Of a stretch of DNA of 64,000 nucleotides, positions 44,447 through 55,826 are shown one piece after another; position 1 is the stretch's first letter; each line of letters begins with the position of its first letter. The notes beneath the pieces are model-generated. The model was given only the letters and a program-made list of their open reading frames with translations, was not told the DNA's origin and made no database searches. The stretch comes from Oscillospiraceae bacterium. GTDB lineage: Bacteria; Bacillota; Clostridia; Oscillospirales; Ruminococcaceae. Location: positions 1 through 64,000 of the forward strand of contig JAJQFI010000025.1 in NCBI GenBank assembly GCA_021201235.1, read 5' to 3'. The position numbers and the translations under genes were made by a program.

Positions 44447-44725
44447 GCCCACTTTTCAATGGCGTTTTGAACCGGTTTCCAACTTTTCAACCGATTTATT
44501 AGCATTCAACAAGCACAATTTCAACGGTTTCAACCGGCGATTTTGGTTTCAACAAATCGGATTCTGGCGGTTGAAAGAAATGTTGAACGGCGGGACAAGT
44601 CAGGGACTGGTCCGAAAGGGGTTTTCAACATTTCAACAGCCCCTACTACTAATACTAAATATATCTTTTCTTTTTATTTTTAAAAAACGGAGAAATCCGA
44701 ACGAAAAACGAAGGAGTATTCAACA
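44447..44725 (+). other. Replication origin (oriC) with TTCAAC box array, GC cluster, CTA trios and AT-rich tract
   Basis: The dnaA-dnaN gap holds TTCAAC or its complement at 44484-44492 (TTTTCAACC), 44503-44511, 44519-44525, 44528-44534, 44547-44553, 44570-44576 (complement), 44581-44588 (complement), 44622-44630 (TTTTCAACA) and 44631-44638. The canonical TTATCCACA box was not found. After the last two boxes come GCCCC (44639-44643), then CTACTACTAATACTA (44643-44657), then an AT-rich run to about 44690. In Bacillus the same order of boxes, GC cluster and DnaA-trios is the basal unwinding system. TTTTCAACA differs from TTATCCACA at two positions. Assignment as oriC rests on this layout and on synteny. 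Confidence 0.8.
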
Positions 44726-45835
44726 ATGATGAAATTCATCTGCTCGAAGCAGGAGCTCTACGAAGCTCTGACTAACGTATCAAGAGCCGTGGCGGAGAGA
44801 TCCACCATCCCCTCGCTCGAGGGAATCAAGTTCTCACTTATGGACAACACGCTTTCTTTAACCGGCTATGATCTGGAAATCGGCATTGAGACATCGCTTC
44901 AGGTTGAGACCGAGTTTGAGGGCGAGGCAGTCGTCAACCCGAAGCTCTTCTCCGAGATGATTCGCAAGATGCCTGCGGGCAATATCACCATTGACGTCGG
45001 GGAGAATCTTGCGATGAAGATCACCGGCGGCTCGACCGAGTATAACATCACCTCGATGAACGCCTCCGACTACCCTGAGCTCCCCGAGTTCTTCGACGAC
45101 CAGAGGGTCACTCTGCCCCAGTCGGTGCTCAAAGCTATGGTAAACCAGTCTGTGTTCGCCGTTTCGCAGGTAGATACAAGACCGATACTCAAGGGCGAGC
45201 TCTTTGAGATAGAGAACGGAGTTCTGAACGTCGTCGCAATCGACGGCTATCGGCTTGCGGTCAGAACCGAAGCCATCAAAACCGAGAAGGATTTCAAATT
45301 CGTCGTCCCCGCGAAGACCCTGAACGAGGTTTCAAGACTTCTTTCGGACAGCGACGAGGATAGCTGTACAATCATGATTTCGAAGAAGCAGGTCGTTTTC
45401 GACTTCTCCGGCTACACCGTCTTCTCGAGGCTCCTTGAGGGCGAGTTCCATAACTATCGCGGCTCGATTCCGAAGACAAGCGTCACCGAGGTTATTATCG
45501 AGAAGAGAGAGCTTGTTAATTGCCTCGAGAGAGCATCGCTACTTATTAACGAGAAGAACAAGGCGCCCGTTCGTTGCATGTTCGAGGACGGCGAGCTTAA
45601 GCTCAGCTGTCAGACCCAGCTCGGTCGGATTTTCGAAACAATCCAAGCCGACACCTCGGGACCGAGAATCGAAATCGGCTTCAACTGCCGGTATCTCCTC
45701 GACCCGCTGAAAGTTATAGAGGACGACAAAGTAAGACTTCTTATGAATGGCGGCAACCTCCCGATGAAGATTCTGCCGCTGAGTGGGGATAAGTATGTGT
45801 ACTTGGTTCTCCCTGTAAGATTAAAAACAGACTGA
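44726..45835 (+). CDS. dnaN: DNA polymerase III beta subunit (sliding clamp)
   Basis: This 369-residue clamp forms a ring dimer that tethers polymerase to DNA. Three clamp domains are seen: domain 1 with [20 protein letters not shown] and [19 protein letters not shown]; domain 2 with [20 protein letters not shown] and [16 protein letters not shown]; domain 3 ending in [18 protein letters not shown], the hydrophobic peptide-binding pocket edge. AAGGAG lies upstream of the ATG. It is preceded by the origin and overlaps yaaA by one base. Confidence 0.97.
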   Translation: MMKFICSKQELYEALTNVSRAVAERSTIPSLEGIKFSLMDNTLSLTGYDLEIGIETSLQVETEFEGEAVVNPKLFSEMIRKMPAGNITIDVGENLAMKITGGSTEYNITSMNASDYPELPEFFDDQRVTLPQSVLKAMVNQSVFAVSQVDTRPILKGELFEIENGVLNVVAIDGYRLAVRTEAIKTEKDFKFVVPAKTLNEVSRLLSDSDEDSCTIMISKKQVVFDFSGYTVFSRLLEGEFHNYRGSIPKTSVTEVIIEKRELVNCLERASLLINEKNKAPVRCMFEDGELKLSCQTQLGRIFETIQADTSGPRIEIGFNCRYLLDPLKVIEDDKVRLLMNGGNLPMKILPLSGDKYVYLVLPVRLKTD

Positions 45836-46065
45836 TGAGTGAATTTATGACTACAGAAAAGATTCAGATCACCGGCGAATACATCAAGCTTGATTCGCTC
45901 CTCAAGTTCGCTGGGGTCACCGCTACGGGCGGGGAGGCTAAGGAGCTTGTGCAGATGGGAAAGGTTCTGGTCGGCGGCGAGGTGTGCCAAATGCGCGGCA
46001 AGAAGCTACGGTCTGGCGACCGGGCTGAGCTCCCGGAGCTTGGGCTCACACTCGAAATAGAATGA
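45835..46065 (+). CDS. yaaA: S4-domain RNA-binding protein YaaA
   Basis: This 76-residue protein holds one S4 fold ([20 protein letters not shown], then [20 protein letters not shown] and [10 protein letters not shown]), the small RNA-binding module found between dnaN and recF in Firmicutes. Its target is thought to be ribosomal RNA. The start codon overlaps the dnaN stop (TGATG), and its stop overlaps the recF start, so translation is coupled. Confidence 0.92.
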   Translation: MSEFMTTEKIQITGEYIKLDSLLKFAGVTATGGEAKELVQMGKVLVGGEVCQMRGKKLRSGDRAELPELGLTLEIE

Positions 46066-47162
46066 TTATTACTCACATAAAAGCCGACGGGTTCCGGAAC
46101 CTCCGGGAGATTGATTTCAGCCCCGAGGCGGGCACCAACATCATCTTCGGCGAGAACGCTCAGGGCAAAACCAATCTCATGGAAGCCGTCTGGATTTCGA
46201 CCGGTGAGAAGAGCTTTCGGGGAGCAAAAGAGCGCGATTTGATTTCGTTCGATTCGGATAAAGCCGAGATTGAAGTCAGCTTCCGGGACAAAGAGCGAGA
46301 GCAGACCGTTTCTATTACCCTCTCGAAAAACCCGAGGGAGAAGAGAATTACACTCAACGGCGTGAAGCTCAGGTCGATGTCCGAGCTTCTTGGGAAGCTT
46401 CTTTGCGTGGTGTTCACGCCGGAGGATTTAGAATTGACGAAGGGCTCGCCCGAGCGCAGAAGAGACTACCTCGACCGGTGCATTTCGCAGATAAAGCCGC
46501 TCTATTCGGGAGTGGTCGCAAGATACGAAAAAGTATTGGCACAGCGGAATGCGGTTCTTAAAAATATTTACTTGGGCATCTCAAGTCGAGACGAGCTCGA
46601 CATCTGGGACGAACAGCTTGCGAAGCCCTGCGCCTATATCTCGATGATGCGGTGCGCCTATACGGATGTCTTAAATCAAAGTGCAGGACGGCTTTATGAG
46701 AGCATTTCCCGTAGCCGCGAGAAGCTACAATTAGAGTATCTTTCAACCGTTTTCAACAACCTGCGGGAAAGAAATGATTATAAAACTGCAATGGCAGAAG
46801 AGTATAAAGAATTACTTCGGAGCCTTCGAGAGGAAGACATCCGCTTCGGCTTTACGCAGGCTGGGATTCACCGGGACGACATGGGGGTATACCTCGACGG
46901 CATGCCGGTGAAGGACTTCGGCTCGCAGGGTCAGAACCGCTCGGCGGCGCTCTGCATGAAGCTCGGTCAGGCAAGGGTCCTCCACTCCGAAACCGATGAC
47001 CGCCCGGTCGTGCTCCTTGATGATGTGCTGTCGGAATTAGACAAGTATCGCCGTGAGTTCGTCATCGGCGAGTTCACCCAGTCGCAGACGTTCATCACGA
47101 GCTGTGAAAGTGAAAAACTGAGAGGTTCGGCGAGAGAGATGAAAAAAGGCAAGTTGGGATAA
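46062..47162 (+). CDS. recF: DNA replication and repair protein RecF
   Basis: This 366-residue SMC-like ATPase loads RecA at gaps together with RecO and RecR. Walker A is [16 protein letters not shown], and the signature region is [20 protein letters not shown]. Walker B is [20 protein letters not shown], with D-loop TFITSC following. [20 protein letters not shown] is the conserved start. Length matches the family. It overlaps yaaA by 4 nt and is followed by the inverted repeat of a DUF559 cassette, which separates it from remB. Confidence 0.96.
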   Translation: MIITHIKADGFRNLREIDFSPEAGTNIIFGENAQGKTNLMEAVWISTGEKSFRGAKERDLISFDSDKAEIEVSFRDKEREQTVSITLSKNPREKRITLNGVKLRSMSELLGKLLCVVFTPEDLELTKGSPERRRDYLDRCISQIKPLYSGVVARYEKVLAQRNAVLKNIYLGISSRDELDIWDEQLAKPCAYISMMRCAYTDVLNQSAGRLYESISRSREKLQLEYLSTVFNNLRERNDYKTAMAEEYKELLRSLREEDIRFGFTQAGIHRDDMGVYLDGMPVKDFGSQGQNRSAALCMKLGQARVLHSETDDRPVVLLDDVLSELDKYRREFVIGEFTQSQTFITSCESEKLRGSAREMKKGKLG

Positions 47163-47184
47163 CTTCATTATTCGGCAACGCTTC

Positions 47185-47239
47185 GGAAACCCCTCCACCA
47201 TGCTACGCATGGTCCCCCTCCCCTTTCAGGGGAGGCTAT
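47185..47239. repeat. Left inverted repeat of the DUF559 cassette
   Basis: A 55-bp sequence from GGAAACCCCTCC to GGAGGCTAT matches the reverse complement of 47663-47721. It contains the hairpin CCTCCCCT/AGGGGAGG and a variable inner hairpin ACCATG/CATGGT. Confidence 0.8.
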
Positions 47240-47282
47240 ATCGAGTTCTATGTAACTTTATCATAGAGGAGACGGATGTATT

Positions 47283-47666
47283 ATGTCTCAGGATGACTAT
47301 CGAAATGAGCTTTTTACCGGGTACAATTCGGGTTTGAAAGAAAAGGCACGAAAGCTCAGAAAGAAAATGACGCCGGAGGAAAGCCACCTTTGGTATGACT
47401 TTCTGAAAAGCTATCCTGTAAGAATTTATCGACAACGTTCGATTGATTATTTCATCGCAGACTTCTATTGTTCGGAAGCGAAGCTGATTATTGAAATCGA
47501 CGGCAATCAGCACTATACGGAGGATGGAAAAACTCAGGATGAAGTGAGAAACGAGATTCTTGAAAGATACGGGCTCGAGGTTATAAGGTTTACAAATGAT
47601 GACATCAAATATCGTTTCAAAAACGTATGTGATGAAATTGATAAAGTAATAAAAGAACGCAAATAG
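47283..47666 (+). CDS. DUF559 (Vsr-like) endonuclease-domain protein
   Basis: This 127-residue protein matches DUF559, a Vsr/PD-(D/E)xK-like nuclease fold. The core is ARKLRKKMTPEESHLWYDFL, then RIYRQRSIDYFIADFYCSEA, KLIIEIDGNQHYTEDGKTQD and YGLEVIRFTNDDIKYRFKNV. The Asp of IDYFIADFY and the acidic/His residues in EIDGNQHY fit the active site. The cellular function of this family is not settled. The gene is alone between two long inverted repeats, and its stop codon lies inside the right repeat (47664-47666). It behaves like a small mobile cassette inserted between recF and remB. Confidence 0.88.
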   Translation: MSQDDYRNELFTGYNSGLKEKARKLRKKMTPEESHLWYDFLKSYPVRIYRQRSIDYFIADFYCSEAKLIIEIDGNQHYTEDGKTQDEVRNEILERYGLEVIRFTNDDIKYRFKNVCDEIDKVIKERK

Positions 47667-47721
47667 CCTCCCCTGAAAGGGGAGGGGGACCGCCGCCAAA
47701 GGCGGTGGTGGAGGGGTTTCC
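47663..47721. repeat. Right inverted repeat of the DUF559 cassette, carries the remB ribosome-binding site
   Basis: A 59-bp sequence from ATAGCCTCCCC to GGGGTTTCC is the inverted partner of 47185-47239. The inner hairpin differs (ACCGCCGCC/GGCGGTGGT). GGAGGGG near its end lies 5 nt before the GTG start of remB. Confidence 0.8.
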
Positions 47722-47979
47722 GTGTATTTACACCTCGGCAACAACGTTTCCGTCTACGAAAAGAACATCATAGCCATCATGGACATCGAGAACGCGTCGA
47801 CGTCGAAGATTACGAAGGAATATCTCTCGGCGGTCGGGCGGTCGAAGCAGGTCATCTATTGCTCCTACGACATGCCAAAGAGCTTTATTGTCACTTTGGA
47901 TGATGATCTGACGGAAAGGGTATATATATCGTCACTGGCAAGCAGGACACTGATAAAAAGGTTAAATAACGCACATTGA
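47722..47979 (+). CDS. remB: Extracellular matrix/biofilm regulator RemB (DUF370)
   Basis: This 85-residue protein starts at GTG 47722 (MYLHLGNNVSVYEKNIIAIM), and SKITKEYLSAVGRSKQVIYC and YDMPKSFIVTLDDD follow. It matches DUF370/RemB, encoded between recF and gyrB in Firmicutes. RemA-type relatives bind DNA to control matrix genes; RemB function is less clear. The start codon is directly adjacent to the DUF559 repeat, which appears to have replaced the native leader and to supply the Shine-Dalgarno. Confidence 0.9.
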   Translation: MYLHLGNNVSVYEKNIIAIMDIENASTSKITKEYLSAVGRSKQVIYCSYDMPKSFIVTLDDDLTERVYISSLASRTLIKRLNNAH

Positions 47980-47984
47980 TATAA

Positions 47985-50004
<2,020 letters not shown>

Positions 50005-50029
50005 GTGTGTGATAATATAAGGAGAAATT

Positions 50030-50638
50030 ATGTCCGACCAAATCAATTCCACCGAAATCACCCCAACCGAGCCCGCCGAGTATGTCTCTTCCTGCGACAC
50101 CATTGAGTATGGCTTTGACGAGGAGAGCTGGCTTGAGGGGTACGATATGTATTACAAATTGTATAGACGGAGAAGGACGATTTGCTTTGTCATTCTGTTT
50201 CTCGTGCTGGCGGCGCTTTTCGTTCAGCAGGTCGTCCTTGACCCGACCTATGGCGTCGGCTGGACCTGCCTTGCTATATGCCTTGCAATAGCGCTGGTCT
50301 ATGCTCTTGCGCCGGCTTACGAGAAAAGAAACGTCAAGCGCGCCCTTCCTGCCATCGAAAACGACCGGTATGTGCTGAAAATCTATCCCGAAAAAATTAC
50401 CGTCCGTACAATTCTTCCTGAAGATGACGCTCAGTATTTGGAGTCGGACGAGTCCGGGAACCTCATGCCCTACCCCGAAATTCCCAAAACGGTGATTGAC
50501 CTTTCGGACAAGACCCTCAAGACCGCCGAGACGGACAAGATGTTCGCGGTCTATACGAAATATACGCAGAGTATTATTCCGAAGGGGGATTTGAGTGAGG
50601 AACAGATTGAAAGATTAAGAAAGATATCCATAGCTTAA
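50030..50638 (+). CDS. Two-helix membrane protein (YcxB-like)
   Basis: This 202-residue protein has a polar acidic N-terminus with IEYGFDEESWLEGYDMYYKL, then two transmembrane helices (about 50-70, TICFVILFLVLAALFVQQVV; about 78-97, GWTCLAICLAIALVYALAP). A soluble domain follows, with RYVLKIYPEKITVRTILPED and KMFAVYTKYTQSIIPKGDLS. This layout resembles YcxB-type proteins, which carry a C-terminal pleckstrin-like fold and have no assigned function. GGAGAAATT precedes the ATG. It is inserted between gyrB and gyrA. Confidence 0.6.
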   Translation: MSDQINSTEITPTEPAEYVSSCDTIEYGFDEESWLEGYDMYYKLYRRRRTICFVILFLVLAALFVQQVVLDPTYGVGWTCLAICLAIALVYALAPAYEKRNVKRALPAIENDRYVLKIYPEKITVRTILPEDDAQYLESDESGNLMPYPEIPKTVIDLSDKTLKTAETDKMFAVYTKYTQSIIPKGDLSEEQIERLRKISIA

Positions 50639-50686
50639 AATACAGATAAGTAAGAATCAAATAACAATTCGAAAGCGAGAAAAAAC

Positions 50687-53263
50687 ATGTTAGCAGAGGA
50701 TAAAAAGGTTATACTTACGGAGATTAACGATGAGATGAAGTCGTCGTTTATGGCGTATTCGATGTCGGTTATCATCCAGCGTGCGTTGCCGGATGTCCGG
50801 GACGGTCTGAAGCCTGTCCACCGCCGAATTCTTTACACCATGTATGAGGACGGTCTGACGCCCGACAAGAAGTACCTCAAGTGCGCGACAACCGTCGGCG
50901 ACTGCTTGGGTCGATATCACCCGCACGGCGACTCGTCGGTCTACGACGCTATGGTCAGACTGGCGCAGAGCTTTTCGATGAGGTATCCCCTCGTTGACGG
51001 TCACGGTAACTTCGGTTCAGTCGACGGCGACCCGCCTGCGGCTTACCGTTATACAGAGTCGAAGATGACGAAAATCGCCGTCCACATGCTCACCGACATC
51101 GACAAGGACACCGTCGACTGGCAGCCGAACTTCGACGACAGACTCAAAGAGCCGGTTGTGCTCCCCTCGCGGTTCCCGAATATACTCGTGAACGGCTCGG
51201 TCGGCATCGCCGTCGGTATGGCGACGAATATCCCGCCGCATAACCTAAGAGAAGTCATCGACGGTGTCAAATTAGTGGCGCAAAATCCCGACTGCACCCT
51301 CGACGAGCTGATGGAGGTCATCAAGGGTCCCGACTTCCCGACCGGCGGCATCATCATGGGCAAAGCCGGCATCAGAGCGGCTTACGCCACCGGCAGGGCG
51401 AAGATTACCCTCCGCTCCAAGACCGAGATTGAGGAAGTAAACGGCAGACAGGCGATAGTCGTCACCGAAATCCCCTATATGGTCAACAAGGCTCGCCTTA
51501 TCGAGAATATAGCACAGCTCGTCAAGGATAAGCGCGTCGACGGCATTCACTACATAAGAGATGAATCCGACCGCACCGGCATGCGCATTGTAATTGAGCT
51601 CAAGAAGGACGCGAACCCGCAGATAGTCCTTAACAAGCTCTTCACCTACACTCAGCTTCAGGACACCGTCGGCGTCATCATGTTGGCGCTCGTCAACGGC
51701 GTGCCGAAGGTTCTCACGCTCAAGCAGATTCTTGAGGAATACCTCGACTTCCAGACCGAGGTCATCGTCCGCAGAACCAAGTATGATCTGAAGAAGACAC
51801 GTGAGAGGGAGCATATCCTGAAGGGTCTCGTTATCGCTCTCGACTTCATCGACGAAGTATTGCAGATTATCCGCTCCTCCCAGACTGCGGCGGAAGCGAA
51901 GCAAAGACTTATAGAGAGATTCGGCTTGAGCGAGATTCAGGCGGAATACATCGCAAACCTCCGCATTATCCAGCTCACCGGCATGGAGCGCCAGAAGATT
52001 TATGACGAGCTCGACGCCATCGAAGCCAAGATAAAGGATTTCGAGGACATCCTTGCGAACCACCAGAGAGTTCTTGACATAATCGTTTCCGAGTCGGAGG
52101 AAATCGCCGCGAAGTTCGGCGACGACAGACGCACCGAAATCCAGATGGTCAGCGGCGAAGTCGACATCGAAGACCTCATCCCCGAGGACACGAACGTCGT
52201 TGCTCTGACAGCCGGAGGCTATATCAAGAGAACGAGCTCATCCGAATATAACGTCCAGAAGCGCGGCGGAAGGGGCGTCAGCGGCATGAAGCAGAGAGAG
52301 GAGGACTTCGTCTCCCAGATGCTCGTCTGCTCGACCCACGACAACATCCTCTTCATCACCGACAAGGGCATCATGTATAAACTCAAGACCTTCGAGCTCG
52401 CCGAGGGCGGAAAGAGCTCCCGTGGCACGAACATCGTCAACATCCTGCCCATCACCCCGGGCGAGGACAAGATTGCCGCAATGCTTCAGTGTGAAGACTT
52501 CGGCGACGACAAGTACATCACGATGGTGACGAAAAACGGCAAGATAAAGCGCACTCACCTGTCGAAATACCAGAACGTCAGAAAGTCCGGGCTTATCGCA
52601 ATCGGTCTTGACGAGGGCGACGAAATCCGCGGCGTTCTCATGACCAACGGGCACGACGACCTTATGGTCGCGACCCGCAACGGCATGGTTATCCGGTTCA
52701 ACGAGGAGAAGCTCCGTGCGATGTTCCGCTCGGCTCACGGCGTAAGAGCTATCAAGCTCCGCGAAGGCGACGAGGTTGTTTCCCTTCAGACCGTAAGAGA
52801 CGACTGCGACATCCTCACCATCACCGACAAGGGCTACGGCAGACGCGTTAAGAACGACGCTTACCGCATCCAGAACCGTGGCGGCTACGGAATCAAGGAT
52901 TATAAATGTACGGAGGAGAAGGGTCACGTCTGCGGAATCCGCTCGGTTCGTGAGGACGAGGATGTAATTCTCATCTCGACCGACGGCGTCATCATCCGTG
53001 TAAGAGCCGCCGACATCAGCGTCATGGGTCGCTACTCGACCGGCGTTACGATTATGCGCACGAAGGACACCCCCGACCGCTACGTCGCCACCTTCACCAC
53101 CGCCGAGCACGACGAGGAAGCCGAGACCGAGGAGGTCGAGCAGCTCTCCGAAGAGGAGCTCTTAGCCCTCGCCACCGAGGAAGCCCAGCAGGAAGCCCAA
53201 GAGGAGGAAGAACTCCGGGCACAGGTTGAGGAAGAATCGGAAGAGGACGAGACGGAAGAATAA
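50687..53263 (+). CDS. gyrA: DNA gyrase subunit A
   Basis: This 858-residue subunit breaks and rejoins DNA. The N-terminal domain has SYAMSVI-type string [20 protein letters not shown], the quinolone-determining region [20 protein letters not shown], and the catalytic Tyr in [13 protein letters not shown]. The C-terminal beta-pinwheel has the GyrA-box-type string [18 protein letters not shown] near 525-545. The last 55 residues are an acidic Glu-rich tail ([20 protein letters not shown]) that is longer than usual. The Ser at the quinolone position is kept, so no resistance change is seen there. It is followed by a repeat and a bidirectional terminator. Confidence 0.97.
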   Translation: MLAEDKKVILTEINDEMKSSFMAYSMSVIIQRALPDVRDGLKPVHRRILYTMYEDGLTPDKKYLKCATTVGDCLGRYHPHGDSSVYDAMVRLAQSFSMRYPLVDGHGNFGSVDGDPPAAYRYTESKMTKIAVHMLTDIDKDTVDWQPNFDDRLKEPVVLPSRFPNILVNGSVGIAVGMATNIPPHNLREVIDGVKLVAQNPDCTLDELMEVIKGPDFPTGGIIMGKAGIRAAYATGRAKITLRSKTEIEEVNGRQAIVVTEIPYMVNKARLIENIAQLVKDKRVDGIHYIRDESDRTGMRIVIELKKDANPQIVLNKLFTYTQLQDTVGVIMLALVNGVPKVLTLKQILEEYLDFQTEVIVRRTKYDLKKTREREHILKGLVIALDFIDEVLQIIRSSQTAAEAKQRLIERFGLSEIQAEYIANLRIIQLTGMERQKIYDELDAIEAKIKDFEDILANHQRVLDIIVSESEEIAAKFGDDRRTEIQMVSGEVDIEDLIPEDTNVVALTAGGYIKRTSSSEYNVQKRGGRGVSGMKQREEDFVSQMLVCSTHDNILFITDKGIMYKLKTFELAEGGKSSRGTNIVNILPITPGEDKIAAMLQCEDFGDDKYITMVTKNGKIKRTHLSKYQNVRKSGLIAIGLDEGDEIRGVLMTNGHDDLMVATRNGMVIRFNEEKLRAMFRSAHGVRAIKLREGDEVVSLQTVRDDCDILTITDKGYGRRVKNDAYRIQNRGGYGIKDYKCTEEKGHVCGIRSVREDEDVILISTDGVIIRVRAADISVMGRYSTGVTIMRTKDTPDRYVATFTTAEHDEEAETEEVEQLSEEELLALATEEAQQEAQEEEELRAQVEEESEEDETEE

Positions 53264-53264
53264 A

Positions 53265-53381
53265 TGTAGGGGCGGAGAAGTTTGGTTTTACCAAACTTCC
53301 GAAGTTCGCATGCGAACTTCTACATCCAGCCCGCATACATAGCACTCACCGATTTACGGGCGGATGATATCCGCCCCTACA
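53265..53381. repeat. GTAGGGGCGGA palindromic element interrupted by hairpins
   Basis: The outer arms TGTAGGGGCGGA (53265-53276) and TCCGCCCCTACA (53370-53381) pair as in the 72-bp repeats. The interior holds two further hairpins, GAAGTTTGG/CCAAACTTC (53277-53299) and GAAGTTCGCA/TGCGAACTTC (53301-53320). It looks like one repeat family nested in another. Confidence 0.65.
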
Positions 53382-53412
53382 GGTGCTCTCACATCAGTCA
53401 GTGCAAAACTGC

Positions 53413-53446
53413 AAAAAAATACCGCCCAACAGGACGGTATTTTTTA
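53413..53446. terminator. Bidirectional terminator between gyrA and the lipoprotein gene
   Basis: AATACCG and CGGTATT arms are flanked by an A run on the left and a T run on the right, so it can end transcripts from both convergent genes. Confidence 0.75.
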
Positions 53447-53464
53447 TTTGCTTTGTCTTGTGGA

Positions 53465-53821
53465 TTACTCTGCGTTCGGTCCGTAGTAAACGGTTGCGGA
53501 GTCGAGATTCTGCATTGCATCCATGGTGGAGTCGTAAACGAACTCTACGGTGCTGCCTTCGGTGGTGGTGAAGGTGATGATGCTGGAAACGCCGGACTCG
53601 TTCTGCTCAAGAACGTAGGTGCCCTCATAAGAGTTGATGTCGTTCATGGTGTTGTACATCTTCATTGTTCCGCTTTCGCCGTCATATTCGCCGACCTCAA
53701 CAACCAAGGTTCCTGAAGTGTCGGTATAGGTGCCGACGTTCGGCTCAACGATGGTGCCGCATGCAGTGAAGCAGCAGATAACCATGACCATTACGAGTGC
53801 TACAGAAATTATTTTCTTCAT
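53465..53821 (-). CDS. Small secreted lipoprotein
   Basis: This 118-residue protein has a lipoprotein signal (MKKIISVALVMVMVICCFTA, then C21 as the lipidation site in FTACGT). A small beta-strand domain follows (GTYTDTSGTLVVEVGEYDGE, then YEGTYVLEQNESGVSSIITF). The pattern of G-T-Y and beta hairpins resembles single-domain lipoproteins of Clostridia with no assigned role. It has its own promoter, and the convergent terminator after gyrA ends its transcript. Function unknown. Confidence 0.7.
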   Translation of the reverse strand: MKKIISVALVMVMVICCFTACGTIVEPNVGTYTDTSGTLVVEVGEYDGESGTMKMYNTMNDINSYEGTYVLEQNESGVSSIITFTTTEGSTVEFVYDSTMDAMQNLDSATVYYGPNAE

Positions 53822-53892
53822 GTAACTTATCCCCCGATAAAATTTATTTTAGTCAATACGGCGACTCAACGCCGCTACAACTATGCTCCTAT

Positions 53893-53921
53893 ATTATACC
53901 TCGAAAAAATCATCCTGTCAA
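53893..53921 (-). promoter_or_regulatory. Promoter of the small lipoprotein gene
   Basis: On the minus strand TTGACA (53916-53921), a 17-nt spacer and TATAAT (53893-53898). The rest of the 205-nt gap to the CBS gene shows nothing else. Confidence 0.7.
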
Positions 53922-54026
53922 CCACAAAATAAAAAGATAACAATAAGATTGTGCGATTTGCACCAAAAACAGCGCCTCAATATATGCAATTTGCCCAAAA
54001 ACTGGTCGGAATTCGTTGGATTTATC

Positions 54027-54476
54027 CTATAGTTGCTTGAGCCGCGGCTCCGATTCCGAATCAAATGCCTTGATTGCGAAGTATTGGATGATGGCTTTGC
54101 GGGTTATGATGCCGATGAACGTCCCCATGTCGTCGACGACCGGCACAAAATTCTGATTCATGGCGAGCTCGATAAGCTCCTCCATCGAAGCCGTAATCCT
54201 GACGGCGCTGTAGCGGTCGGTCTTCAGGATGTCCCGGAGTCTTAAGTCCTCCGCGTCATAAATCGACACGCCGTCGGTGTCCTCGATACTTTCGTCGAGC
54301 ATGTACCAAAGGAAATCCCCCTCCGTCACGGTCGAGACGTATTTTCCGTCGCGGGAGATGACGGGGATGGATGAATAGCCGTGCCGCTTCATCTTCTCGA
54401 GCGACTGGCGTATAGAGTAGTCGTCATACAAAAAGGCGACGTCTTTTTTTAATGTTAAGAAAAATGCTATGTTCAT
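54027..54476 (-). CDS. Tandem CBS-domain protein
   Basis: This 149-residue protein consists of two CBS motifs: FLYDDYSIRQSLEKMKRHGY SSIPVIS (read across about 14-41) with GKYVSTVTEGDFLWYML, and SAVRITASMEELIELAMNQN with FVPVVDDMGTFIGIITRKAI. Such stand-alone CBS pairs bind adenine nucleotides or related ligands and act as sensors. No catalytic domain is attached. It overlaps the upstream VanY-type gene by 4 nt, so the two are co-translated, although a functional link is not evident. Confidence 0.85.
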   Translation of the reverse strand: MNIAFFLTLKKDVAFLYDDYSIRQSLEKMKRHGYSSIPVISRDGKYVSTVTEGDFLWYMLDESIEDTDGVSIYDAEDLRLRDILKTDRYSAVRITASMEELIELAMNQNFVPVVDDMGTFIGIITRKAIIQYFAIKAFDSESEPRLKQL

Positions 54477-55570
54477 GATATATACCCATTTGCTTCAAGA
54501 TATTCCTCGAGACAGAGCCCCGACGCCTGAATATCCGCGGCGTATTTGACGCCTACAAAGCGGTAGTGCCACGGCTCGTAGATGAAGCCGGTGATGTCTT
54601 CTTTGCCGCTGGCGTATCTCATGATGAAGCCGTATTCGGCGGCGTGCTCCTGAAGCCAGGCGAATTCCTCGGTGTCTTCGAAGCCGGTGTAGGTGTCCCA
54701 GTCGTTCTCTGTTATGATGTCGACCGCCAAGCCTGCGTTGTGCTCCGAGCCTCCGGGAGGCGCGATGTTTATCGCCGTGTCGGCATATGCCTCTTCATAA
54801 GTCATGCCGTCGTCGTCCATACGGGATTGGACGTTTCTGTCAAAGAGCTTCTGTTGATAGGCGACGGTGCGGTATGCCGAAAGCACTTTAAGATTGATTC
54901 CGTCCGCCGCGGCGGCTTCAATCATAAGCTTGCAATAGTATGCGGCGGTTTTCTTCATCTCGTAGCTTCCCTGAACGTAATCGGTCTCGATTTTATAATC
55001 GTCCGGCAGGAGATGGGTCTTGTTGACGAGAATCAAGTAGTCCTCTTCGCTCTGGAAGTAGTACTCGTCGTCCGATTCGACATCCGTATATTCATCCTCC
55101 GTGATGACCTCTTCCTCTCTTAAGTACTCGCCGTAGACATAGGCGACGGTGCCGTTATAGTCAATCCGATACCAGCCGTTCGAAAGCTCGCCGGTGACGG
55201 TTACTGCGTCCCCGACCATAAGCTGTCCCAAGGCTTCATAATCGGCATCGGGACCCTCGCGGACGTTCAGCGGGTCGGTGGCATACATCGTAAGCTCGAC
55301 CTCGGTGAGCTCATAGCCCAAAGAGTCGGCTGTGGTTTCTTCTTCTGCGGGTTCTTCTTCGTCAGATTCGACACTGCCGGTATCTTCTGCGACTTCGGTC
55401 TCTTCGGGAGCGGCGGTGACCTCTTCTTCGGAAGTGACCGGCTCTTCTGCAACAATCGCCTCGGTGGTGATGTCCCCCGAAGAAAGTATCTCGTCGTTCG
55501 CCTCATTCGAGCACCCGACAAGCGAAATCAAAAGCATAACCGCAACGGTGGCGGCGACTAATCTCTTCAT
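54473..55570 (-). CDS. D-alanyl-D-alanine carboxypeptidase, VanY type, lipoprotein with SH3 domain
   Basis: The start is ATG 55570 (MKRLVAATVAVMLLISLVGC), 10 nt after GAGAGG. The 365-residue protein has a lipoprotein signal (LVGC) and a Glu-rich, low-complexity linker (about 25-85). A bacterial SH3 domain follows (about 95-155, YATDPLNVREGPDADYEALG), then a VanY peptidase domain (about 185-355). Catalytic residues are recognisable in the zinc-site motifs GGSEHNAGLAVDI (His and Asp) and EPWHYRFVG (Glu and His). It should trim the terminal D-Ala from muropeptide stems outside the membrane. Confidence 0.88.
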   Translation of the reverse strand: MKRLVAATVAVMLLISLVGCSNEANDEILSSGDITTEAIVAEEPVTSEEEVTAAPEETEVAEDTGSVESDEEEPAEEETTADSLGYELTEVELTMYATDPLNVREGPDADYEALGQLMVGDAVTVTGELSNGWYRIDYNGTVAYVYGEYLREEEVITEDEYTDVESDDEYYFQSEEDYLILVNKTHLLPDDYKIETDYVQGSYEMKKTAAYYCKLMIEAAAADGINLKVLSAYRTVAYQQKLFDRNVQSRMDDDGMTYEEAYADTAINIAPPGGSEHNAGLAVDIITENDWDTYTGFEDTEEFAWLQEHAAEYGFIMRYASGKEDITGFIYEPWHYRFVGVKYAADIQASGLCLEEYLEANGYIS

Positions 55571-55721
55571 GTTAATCATGCCTCTCTATATTACTGTGAT
55601 AAGTTCCAGATTATGCTATCATTATACCACGCCCGAGCTCACTTGTCCATAACTTAGGTTAAATCTTAATGAAATTGTAACCGATTCGACACTTTGCGAC
55701 GAATGAGTGGTGTACACTAAA

Positions 55722-55793
55722 TGTAGGGGCGGATATTATCCGCCCGTTGTGGTGCTGATATCTCTTTTCGGGCGGATGATATCCGCCCCTACA
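55722..55793. repeat. 72-bp palindromic repeat upstream of spoIIP
   Basis: The ends TGTAGGGGCGGATAT and ATATCCGCCCCTACA are inverted repeats. Each end is itself palindromic through GGGCGGAT/ATCCGCCC. The central 20 nt differ from the copy at 56947. Confidence 0.8.
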
Positions 55794-55826
55794 AGAGATT
55801 TGCCAATACAGAAAGGATGTGCTCAA

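Noticed and set aside
44484-44638. TTCAAC repeats as a CRISPR or plasmid iteron array
   Set aside because: Units are too short and irregularly spaced and occur in both orientations; position between dnaA and dnaN fits an origin.
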